In this document: positions 36,410-43,145 of the stretch, in pieces | Numbering within the stretch: the stretch's first letter is position 1 | How the letters are laid out: every line of letters starts with the position of its first letter | Origin: Bryobacterales bacterium | Lineage (GTDB): Bacteria; Acidobacteriota; Terriglobia; Bryobacterales; Bryobacteraceae | Reading direction: 5' to 3' | Assembly: GCA_016789905.1 (NCBI GenBank) | Contig: JAEUQC010000032.1 | Location: 1 to 64,000, forward strand | Length of the DNA stretch: 64,000 nt | Made by a program: the position numbers and the translations under genes | Notes under the pieces: model-generated | Seen by the model: the letters and a program-made list of their open reading frames with translations, nothing else | Database searches by the model: none | Told to the model about the DNA's origin: nothing

Positions 36410-36829
36410 CTATTTCGCCGGCGCCGGGATGCGCGTGGTGTGGCGTTCCATCATCTGCCAGGCGTTGCCGTTCTTCACCCACACTTGCAGCATCGTCAGC
36501 GGTATGTCGCCGTTGGCGCTGTGCGCCGTCATTTTGGCGCGGATGGTCGCCGCCTTGCCGTAAACGTGGATCGTCTGGTCATGAATCTCGAAGTTTCCCT
36601 TCGATTTCACGAGCGCCGCGATAGCCTGCGCTTTCGTCTCCAGCAGTGTATTCGAGTGGCTGTATTGCAACCCGTCGGCGAAGATCTTGCCCAGCGCCGC
36701 CGCGTCGCCCGCCTTGGCCGCCGCCAGGAACGACGCGTGCGCCGCCTTCACCGCCGCCTCATCGGCCGTCTCAGCAAAACCAACCGCGGAAACCGCCAAA
36801 ACCAATGTAGTCAACAACAGAGTTTTCAT
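36410..36829 (-). CDS. Exported DUF4440 / SnoaL-like protein
   Basis: A 139-residue protein: signal peptide (MKTLLLTTLVLAVSAVGFAE) then a single NTF2-like cone domain (AAHASFLAAAKAGDAAALGK, FADGLQYSHSNTLLETKAQ, VWVKNGNAWQMMERHTTRI). DUF4440 members are small ligand-binding or hydrolytic proteins with unassigned reactions. The start at 36829 is set by the signal peptide. It lies 20 bases after the tannase stop and 2 bases before the SMP-30 start. Confidence 0.85.
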   Translation of the reverse strand: MKTLLLTTLVLAVSAVGFAETADEAAVKAAHASFLAAAKAGDAAALGKIFADGLQYSHSNTLLETKAQAIAALVKSKGNFEIHDQTIHVYGKAATIRAKMTAHSANGDIPLTMLQVWVKNGNAWQMMERHTTRIPAPAK

Positions 36830-36849
36830 AGCCCCTAATCCTATCCGAT

Positions 36850-38349
36850 TTACTGTACGCATTCGAAGCTGCCCGCTTCGTCGGTGGAACCGCTGCCCTT
36901 ATACTTGGCGGTCTTCGGATACGCGCACAACGGGCGCGTCCGGCCCGGCCGCGCCGCCAAAATAGTCTCTGGCGCCGTGCCCTTCTCCACCCACTCTTCC
37001 AGCGCTTTGGCGATGTTCGACGCGGCTTCGCCCTTCGGCGCCCCGCCCTGCCCAAAGTTGTTCGGCCCCGCGCCCGCGCCACAGTGCTGCATCCCCGGAA
37101 CCATAAACAGCCGCACGAACGAACCCGCCTGCTTGGCGCCCATCTTCTTTACCACGGACTGGTAGTAGTCGATCACCGCCTGCGCCGGGATCGCCGCGTC
37201 GCACCAGCCGTGATACAGAATCAGTTTGCCGCCACGGGCCTGAAACGCCTTCAGGTTCGGGTCGGTGGCGTTCAGATGAATCGCCATTCTTTGAGCCGCC
37301 GGTAAATCACGAGCCACGTCGAAAGTCTTGTAGTCCCAGTTTGGGTCGTTGTGGACCATGAACTTGAAGAAGTTCGTGCTGAACCCGAACATAGCGCTCT
37401 TTTCCGGTGCCGGACCGGTGATCCATGGCCCCCAGCCGGTGGCCTCCGCCTCGCCCGACATCGCGTAGCCCGGGTAGACCTGCTTGCCTTTGGCGTCCTT
37501 CAAGCCGCCATAAAGTTCCTTCAGTGCCGATATCTGCGGCGCCGTTAGACAACTCTTGTTCTCCTCCCCTTTGCACAACAGCACGTTTGGATCGAACCCG
37601 CATTTCCCTGGGTTCTCAATTACTCCGTCAGCCACCGCGTCGTTCTTGTCGCAAGCCGCCAGCGCCGCCGCCTGGATCGCTGGTAGCTTCTCTGCTGGAA
37701 AGTAAAATGAGGGGTCCCGCAGCGTGGCCGCCGCGTTCTTGGCCGCCGTCGTCATCAGCGCCGTCCAGTTGTTCGCCGGCGCGCCGGCAAGGATGCCGTC
37801 GTAATCCTCCGGATAGCGCTGCGCTTCCATCAGCGCCTGACGGCCGCCGTTGGAGCACGATGAAAAGTACGCCTTCTTGGGCGCCGAGCCGTAGTACGCC
37901 GTGGCAATCGCTTTGCCCTGGACGGTCATCAGGTGAATAGCCCGATGGCCAAAGTCGATGATCTTCTCCGGATGTTGCAAGGCCCAACTGGCGTCGGTGC
38001 CGCCTTTCGCCGTATGTCCGGTATCGGTGGAGGCGACGGCGTAGCCGGTTTTGACGCCCTCCACCAGACCGCCGGTGCTGATGGAGCCGGCAAATCCGCC
38101 GTTTCCAACGCCGAGGAACTTACCATTCCAGCCAGTCTCCGGCAGCCACACGGCCAGCCTGATTTCAGAATCCGTTGAAGGCGTCATGACCGCAGAAACG
38201 CGGCAAGCCGCCGGCGTTCCGCGGTCGGCCGGGTACACCTTCGCCTCCGTGATCTTCGTCGCGGGCAGAGTCAACTTCGTCAGCCCTCCGCAATCGGCGG
38301 CCAAGCCCGCCGCAGCTCCCAACAGGGCAGCCATTAAGAATCGCACCAT
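36850..38349 (-). CDS. Tannase/feruloyl esterase family protein
   Basis: A 499-residue exported enzyme (signal MVRFLMAALLGAAAGLA) with an AAGGAG ribosome site before the ATG at 38349. The alpha/beta hydrolase triad is visible: SSCSNGGRQAL (Ser, next to the Cys of the family's CS-D-HC motif), YHGWCDAAIPA (Asp) and VPGMQHCGAG (His-Cys). These enzymes cleave galloyl or feruloyl esters in plant material. A Cys-rich lid with a calcium-binding-like DKNDAVADGVI loop lies between. It is second in a four-gene operon with a PLP enzyme, DUF4440 and SMP-30. Confidence 0.9.
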   Translation of the reverse strand: MVRFLMAALLGAAAGLAADCGGLTKLTLPATKITEAKVYPADRGTPAACRVSAVMTPSTDSEIRLAVWLPETGWNGKFLGVGNGGFAGSISTGGLVEGVKTGYAVASTDTGHTAKGGTDASWALQHPEKIIDFGHRAIHLMTVQGKAIATAYYGSAPKKAYFSSCSNGGRQALMEAQRYPEDYDGILAGAPANNWTALMTTAAKNAAATLRDPSFYFPAEKLPAIQAAALAACDKNDAVADGVIENPGKCGFDPNVLLCKGEENKSCLTAPQISALKELYGGLKDAKGKQVYPGYAMSGEAEATGWGPWITGPAPEKSAMFGFSTNFFKFMVHNDPNWDYKTFDVARDLPAAQRMAIHLNATDPNLKAFQARGGKLILYHGWCDAAIPAQAVIDYYQSVVKKMGAKQAGSFVRLFMVPGMQHCGAGAGPNNFGQGGAPKGEAASNIAKALEEWVEKGTAPETILAARPGRTRPLCAYPKTAKYKGSGSTDEAGSFECVQ

Positions 38350-38356
38350 ACTCTCC

Positions 38357-39517
38357 TTATCCCACAACCTCGCGGAGCCGCCGCCCCAGCGTATCCAAAT
38401 CCTCGTCGCGCAGGCAAACCGGGTTGATCACCAGTATGCCTTCGGCCGCCCTGGATGGGTCCACCTGCACGGGCGGGTTTCCACTCTGAAGGCGCAAACA
38501 CGCCGCAACGCCATCGGCGACTTCGATTACCAATTTCGGCACCAGTCCTTCGCGAATGGAGCCGCGCGCGCCGCCAAGCTGCGCCGCCAACCGCTCCACA
38601 CGGGCGCGGTAGACAACGCGCCGCGCCTCGTCGCCTTCCGCCACGAAGCGCTTCAGCGCCACCAGCAGCCCAACAATCGTTTCCTTCCCCACCTTGCAAC
38701 TCCGCCCAATTCCATGCGGCGGCAGTCCGATCAGCCTGTCCTTGTCAATCAACGATGGCGGCGGCGCCCACTGCGACCACTCGATGTCCAGATCCAGGTT
38801 CTGCAAAATCGCCGACATGATTAGCTCTCGCCGCCCGCACAATACTCCCGAGCCCTGCGGCCCGCCGATAGCCTTTCCGCCGCTGTAGGCCACCAAGTCC
38901 GCACCAAGTGCTATATAGCGCTTCAGATTCGATGCTGGGGGTAGCTGCGCCGCCGCGTCCACCAGCACCGGCACGTTCCGCCCGTGCGCCACCCGCACCA
39001 CTTCCTCCAACGCTGGCCGCGCGCCGCCCGTCGCCACGTAGACAACCGCGGCGGTCTTCTCCGTAATGGCGTCGGCGATCTCCCAGCCCTCGGCGTCCCG
39101 GACACCGGCGCCGGCCACACGATCAGGCAAGCCCACCTCCACAATGCGGACGCCGGCGGCGCGAATGGCATGGTCATAGAAGTTCCGCTGGCTGCGGATC
39201 ATGATGACCTCGTTCTTCATGCCGCGCGTATCGGGCAGGCGGGCCATACGGCCCGGGTCGAGCCCGGCGACGCAGGCCGCGGTTCCCAACAGCAGGCCGG
39301 CCGCGGCGCCGGAGGTGACAATGCCGGCCTCGGCTCCGGTGGCCTCCGCGAGGATCCGGCTGGCCGCCGCCTGCAGTTCCGCCATCTCCACACAGCGCGT
39401 GCCGGCGGCGGCCATGGCCGCCGCCACCTCCGGAGCCAGAAAGCCGCCGGAGACGCGAGTAGACGGCCCCTTGGCGTTAATGATGGGGCGCACGCCCAGA
39501 TCTTCGTAGATGCCCAT
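38357..39517 (-). CDS. SelA-like PLP-dependent enzyme
   Basis: A 386-residue PLP-fold-type-I protein of the SelA/D-glucosaminate-6-phosphate ammonia-lyase-like group. Marks are PIINAKGPSTRVSGG, AGIVTSGAAAGLLLGTAA, VDAAAQLPP (Asp binding PLP nitrogen) and YSGGKAIGGPQGSG (Schiff-base Lys). True selenocysteine synthase is longer and works with SelB/SelC, which are not here. A sugar-acid ammonia-lyase or racemase-like role is more probable. First gene of the tannase operon (7-base gap) and divergent from the universal stress gene. Confidence 0.85.
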   Translation of the reverse strand: MGIYEDLGVRPIINAKGPSTRVSGGFLAPEVAAAMAAAGTRCVEMAELQAAASRILAEATGAEAGIVTSGAAAGLLLGTAACVAGLDPGRMARLPDTRGMKNEVIMIRSQRNFYDHAIRAAGVRIVEVGLPDRVAGAGVRDAEGWEIADAITEKTAAVVYVATGGARPALEEVVRVAHGRNVPVLVDAAAQLPPASNLKRYIALGADLVAYSGGKAIGGPQGSGVLCGRRELIMSAILQNLDLDIEWSQWAPPPSLIDKDRLIGLPPHGIGRSCKVGKETIVGLLVALKRFVAEGDEARRVVYRARVERLAAQLGGARGSIREGLVPKLVIEVADGVAACLRLQSGNPPVQVDPSRAAEGILVINPVCLRDEDLDTLGRRLREVVG

Positions 39518-39576
39518 GAATGACCATAGTACTCTCTCCGGCCGATTGGCAGCCGACGTGCACGCGTAAGGGCATC

Positions 39577-40461
39577 ATGAAGATCCTGCTCGCTGTCGAT
39601 GAGACCCCGGCGAGTCAACTCGCCATTGAAGAGATTGCCAGCCGCCCTTGGCCCGAAGGTACGGTGGTAGAGGTGCTGACGGTCGTGGAACAGGGCCAGA
39701 TGTGGAGCATGTCAGAGACGCTGGAATCGGCCTATCACCTGGCCACGGACCTGGTGACGAAGTCCACGGCGTTCCTGCGCGCCGCGGGGATTCCGTCGCA
39801 CGGAAACGTGGCGACGGGAGACCCCAAATCCGTGATTCTGGAGCGGGCGGACGACACCAAGCCAGACCTGATTGTCGTTGGTTCCCACCGGGTGAACCAG
39901 TTTACTCACTTCTTTCTTGGCAACGTGGCCGCCCATACGCTGCGCCACGCGGAGGCCTCGGTGGCGGTCGTGCGGCCCCGCCTCGACGCGGCGGTTCAGG
40001 CACGCCGCGTTCTGCTGGCCACCGACGGTTCCGCGTATTCAGAGATCGCCGCGCGAGCAATTGCGGCCAGGCCCTGGCCGGTACGGACTGAGGTGCGGAT
40101 TCTGAGCGTTGTAGAGGTGATTCTGCCAACGATCCACGCGCTGTTTGAGCCGCCGTTCGTTCATTCCGGCGAGGTGCAGAAACTGCGCGAGGAGGCGCTG
40201 GCGCGGGCGCAGAAGGCCGTGGCCGACGCCGCTGCCATCCTGGCGCCGACGGGGTTAGACGTCAGCGAATCGGTCTCCGTGCTGCTGGATGGGACCAAGG
40301 ATGTCATCCTGCACGAGGCCCGGGATTGGTGGGCCGATTGGATCTTCCTGGGATCGCACGGGCGCCGCGGGGCGCGGCGATTCCTAATGGGTTCGGTCTC
40401 AGAATCCCTGGCGGCGCAGGCCACCTGCTCTGTGGAAGTGGTGCGGACCCGCGCCAATTAA
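39577..40461 (+). CDS. Tandem universal stress protein
   Basis: A 294-residue cytoplasmic protein with two USP domains: residues 1-145 (MKILLAVDETPASQLAIEE, LIVVGSHRVNQFTHFFLGNVA) and 150-294 (RRVLLATDGSAYSEIAARA, WIFLGSHGRRGARRFLMGSVSE). The G-2x-G-9x-GS type ATP-binding pattern is clear in the second domain and degenerate in the first. I start at 39577 because MKILLAVD is the canonical beginning. It is 59 bases from the divergent SelA-like gene. Confidence 0.88.
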   Translation: MKILLAVDETPASQLAIEEIASRPWPEGTVVEVLTVVEQGQMWSMSETLESAYHLATDLVTKSTAFLRAAGIPSHGNVATGDPKSVILERADDTKPDLIVVGSHRVNQFTHFFLGNVAAHTLRHAEASVAVVRPRLDAAVQARRVLLATDGSAYSEIAARAIAARPWPVRTEVRILSVVEVILPTIHALFEPPFVHSGEVQKLREEALARAQKAVADAAAILAPTGLDVSESVSVLLDGTKDVILHEARDWWADWIFLGSHGRRGARRFLMGSVSESLAAQATCSVEVVRTRAN

Positions 40462-40480
40462 CCCGCCCCAATGGGGCACC

Positions 40481-41821
40481 TCACCCGCCAAAGACGGCTT
40501 GCGCGGCCAGGATGCAGCCGATGCCGACGAAGGAGGTGATGACCTTCATGGTGGTCCAGCTTTGGAGCGTTTGCGGGACGGTCATCCCGAAGTACTCGTT
40601 GACGATCCAGAACCCGGCGTCGTTGACGTGGGAAAGGATGGTGCCGCCGGCGCTAAGGGCGAGGACGATCATTTCCGGGGAGTAGCCCGGAATGCCTTTC
40701 ACCAGCGGAGCGACGATGCCGGCGGCGGTGATAATAGCTACTGTCGCCGAGCCTTGTGCCATCCGCATGGCGGCGGCCACCAGATAGGCGACAACGAGCG
40801 GCGAGATGGCCGAGGAAGCCAGCAGGCCGCCGGCGTAGGGGCCAACGCCCGAATCGACAATGATCTGCTTGAACGCCCCGCCTCCGCCCATGATGGCGAG
40901 GAGCGTGCCAATGGGCATGAGCGAATCGGTGGCCATTTTCCCCAACTGGTCCCGATTGAGGCCGCGGCGGACACCGAAGACGTACATGGAGGCCAGCGCC
41001 GTGATCAGCAGCGCCGAAAACGGATGGCCCAGAAAGCCGAGAACGCCGCCGGACTTGAACTTCACCAGGTCCGCGATGGACGAGGCGAAGATGAACAGTA
41101 CCGGGAGCAGCAGGATGAGAATGACAAGGCCGACGCTGGGCGGGGCATGCTCCGATTTCTCCTCTTTTACGCGGGTGGCAATTTCCGGCACGGGGATGAA
41201 CAGGCGATTGGCGATCCAGCGGCCGTAGAGGATACCGCCGGAGATGGCCATGGGAATGGAGAGCAGCGCGCCGTAGAGAATGGTGCGGCCGAGATCGGCA
41301 CCCAGCAGTGACGCGGCGGCCGAGGGCGCCGGGTGCGGAGGCACCATGGCGTGGGTCACGGTGAGCGCGGCCGTCATCGGCAGTCCGTAGTAGAGCAGCG
41401 ATTTCTTGGACTCGCGGGCGAGGCTCCAGGCCAGCGGAACCAGGATAATGAACCCGACTTCGAAGAAGATAGGCAGCCCAACCAGGAAGGCGGCGATGAG
41501 CACGGCCCAGACGGCGTTCTCCTTGCCGAACTTATTGAGCAGCCAATCGGCCAGGACGCGGCCGCCGCCGGAGTGTTCAAGGAAGCGGCCGATCATGGCG
41601 CCCAAGGCGACGACGACGGCAATGAATCCGAGCGCTTCGCCAAAGCCGGTCTGGATGGACTTGATGACTTTGAGCGGGTCCATGCCAACGGCCAGCCCCA
41701 GGGCCATGGAACTGATGAGCAGCGCAAGGAAGGCGTGGAGCCGCGCCGCGAGAATCAGGAACAGCAGGAGCGCGATGGCGCCCAGTGTCATGGTGAGGAG
41801 GAAGGAACCGTTATCTGGCAC
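40481..41821 (-). CDS. GntP-family gluconate/sugar-acid:H+ symporter
   Basis: A 446-residue integral membrane protein with about a dozen hydrophobic segments. GntP marks include GLPIFFEVGFIILVPLAW, THAMVPPHPAPSAAA, MGGGGAFKQIIVDSGVG and LSHVNDAGFWIVNEYFG. The family imports gluconate or related sugar acids with protons. The start is a GTG. It is divergent from the PIG-L gene (25-base gap). Uptake of aldonic acids would suit the enolase-superfamily dehydratase and SMP-30 lactonase elsewhere in the window. Confidence 0.9.
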   Translation of the reverse strand: MPDNGSFLLTMTLGAIALLLFLILAARLHAFLALLISSMALGLAVGMDPLKVIKSIQTGFGEALGFIAVVVALGAMIGRFLEHSGGGRVLADWLLNKFGKENAVWAVLIAAFLVGLPIFFEVGFIILVPLAWSLARESKKSLLYYGLPMTAALTVTHAMVPPHPAPSAAASLLGADLGRTILYGALLSIPMAISGGILYGRWIANRLFIPVPEIATRVKEEKSEHAPPSVGLVILILLLPVLFIFASSIADLVKFKSGGVLGFLGHPFSALLITALASMYVFGVRRGLNRDQLGKMATDSLMPIGTLLAIMGGGGAFKQIIVDSGVGPYAGGLLASSAISPLVVAYLVAAAMRMAQGSATVAIITAAGIVAPLVKGIPGYSPEMIVLALSAGGTILSHVNDAGFWIVNEYFGMTVPQTLQSWTTMKVITSFVGIGCILAAQAVFGG

Positions 41822-41846
41822 GAACCCGTTAGTTTACACTCTAGGG

Positions 41847-42821
41847 ATGCAACGCCGGAACTTCTTCGGATCCAGCCTGTCGGCAGGCCTTATGCAGGGC
41901 GCCGCCGAACCACAGATCGACCGCGAGTACCAGTCCGGCGGGACTGGCGGCGTGTCATATAACGTTCCGGTAACCGTGGAAAGGAAGCAGGCGGGGAAAC
42001 CGCACGCGGGCAAGGTGTTCGCGGCGATACAGCCGCACTGCGACGACGTGCCGATCTTCGCCGGCGGCCTGTGCCTGAAGCTGATCGACGAGGGCTACAC
42101 GGGCTACCTGATCACGCTGTCGAACGACTCAATGGCGGGAACGGGGCCTTCGATTGGCGACATTGTTTACAGGAATGAGCAGGACACCTACGAAGTGGGC
42201 CGGCGGCTGAAGTGCAAGGAATCGTTCTTTCTGAACTACCCCAACCACAACATGGACGCCTGGCCGATTGTCGAGATCCGGGCCCGGCTGATCTTTCTGT
42301 TCCGTGTGCTGAAGGTGGACACGGTGATTGTCTACGACCCGTCGTCACTGTACGAGCGCAACCCCGACCACACCATCACGGCGAAGGCCGTGGAGGGCGC
42401 GTTCTGGATGGCGTCGAGCCGCTGGGACTACCCGGAACACTTCAAAGCGGGCCTGACGCCGCACGGGCCGAAGGACGCCTACTACTTCGCCCGCGGGCCG
42501 CAGGTGGTGAACCGGGTGGTGGACATCAGCGACTACATGGATGGTAAGGTGCATGTGAACCTGGCCAATGTGACGCAGGGCCCGGCGGGCAACAATGGCG
42601 CGATGCTGAAGGCGCGGCTGGCGGCACAGGGCAAGAAACTGCCAATTCTGGGCAACGACGACGCGACGGCCAACCGGCAATACACGAAGTATTTCGCGCT
42701 ATCGAGGGACCGCGTGCGGGGCAAGCAGCACGGCGTCCGCTACGCTGAGGTTTTCCACTACGTTTCCCGTGACGAGGACCCGGTGACCGAGTACATTGCG
42801 CAGAACGCCGTACCGCTTTAG
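41847..42821 (+). CDS. PIG-L/LmbE-family deacetylase, exported
   Basis: A 324-residue protein with a leader (MQRRNFFGSSLSAGLMQGAA). The family normally carries AHPDDE; here it reads PHCDDV, keeping the His and both Asp that bind zinc and act as base, with Cys for Pro and Val for Glu. NPDHT supplies the third zinc ligand. The family removes N-acetyl groups from sugars. The longer upstream open frame (to 41406) is antisense to GntP and not coding. The 3' end is partly duplicated just downstream. Confidence 0.87.
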   Translation: MQRRNFFGSSLSAGLMQGAAEPQIDREYQSGGTGGVSYNVPVTVERKQAGKPHAGKVFAAIQPHCDDVPIFAGGLCLKLIDEGYTGYLITLSNDSMAGTGPSIGDIVYRNEQDTYEVGRRLKCKESFFLNYPNHNMDAWPIVEIRARLIFLFRVLKVDTVIVYDPSSLYERNPDHTITAKAVEGAFWMASSRWDYPEHFKAGLTPHGPKDAYYFARGPQVVNRVVDISDYMDGKVHVNLANVTQGPAGNNGAMLKARLAAQGKKLPILGNDDATANRQYTKYFALSRDRVRGKQHGVRYAEVFHYVSRDEDPVTEYIAQNAVPL

Positions 42822-42829
42822 GGGTTGAT

Positions 42830-42938
42830 CCTAAATCCGGCAGTCAGGGCACTCCAAACGCATTCCAAGGCCCGTTTGGTTGGCATAGTCGTTAGAACTG
42901 AATGGGAACGCCATCGCCGTTCCATTGCCGAATTTAGG
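42830..42938. mobile_element. 109-bp MITE-like insertion with terminal inverted repeats
   Basis: The ends CCTAAATCCGGCAGT (42830-42844) and ATTGCCGAATTTAGG (42924-42938) are inverted repeats matching at 13 of 15 bases. The element is flanked on each side by TTGAT (42825-42829 and 42939-42943), a 5-bp target-site duplication. There is no room for a transposase, so it is a non-autonomous miniature element. It sits in the junction between the PIG-L gene and its decayed partial copy. Confidence 0.75.
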
Positions 42939-42948
42939 TTGATAGCAT

Positions 42949-43130
42949 CGCGGCCGGCGGCACAGGGCAAGAAGTTGCCGACTCTGGGCAGCGACGACGC
43001 GACGGCCAACCGGCAGTACACGAAGTAGTTCGCGCGATCGCGGGACCGGGTGCGGGGCAAGTAGCACGGCGCCCGCTATGCTGCGGTTTTCCACTGCGTT
43101 TCCCGAGACGCCGTACCACTTTAGGGGTTT
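42949..43130 (+). pseudogene. Decayed tandem copy of the PIG-L gene 3' end
   Basis: The sequence follows the parent gene from about 42613 to its stop. In the parental frame it reads QGKKLPTLGSDDATANRQYTK then a stop, FARSRDRVRGK then a stop, and later VSRDAVPL plus the final TAG. Two in-frame TAG codons replace TAT and CAG, and 11 codons present in the parent (EDPVTEYIAQN) are missing without frame loss. It is not translated as a unit. Confidence 0.85.
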
Positions 43131-43145
43131 GATAGCATCTTGGCT

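Noticed and set aside
38357..39517. Selenocysteine synthase (SelA)
   Set aside because: The protein is shorter than SelA, and no selB, selD or selenocysteine tRNA is seen. A SelA-like enzyme of another function fits better.
40465..40477. Short GCCCC/GGGGC hairpin between the universal stress and GntP genes
   Set aside because: The stem is only 5 bp and lacks a T tract in either direction, too weak to call a terminator.
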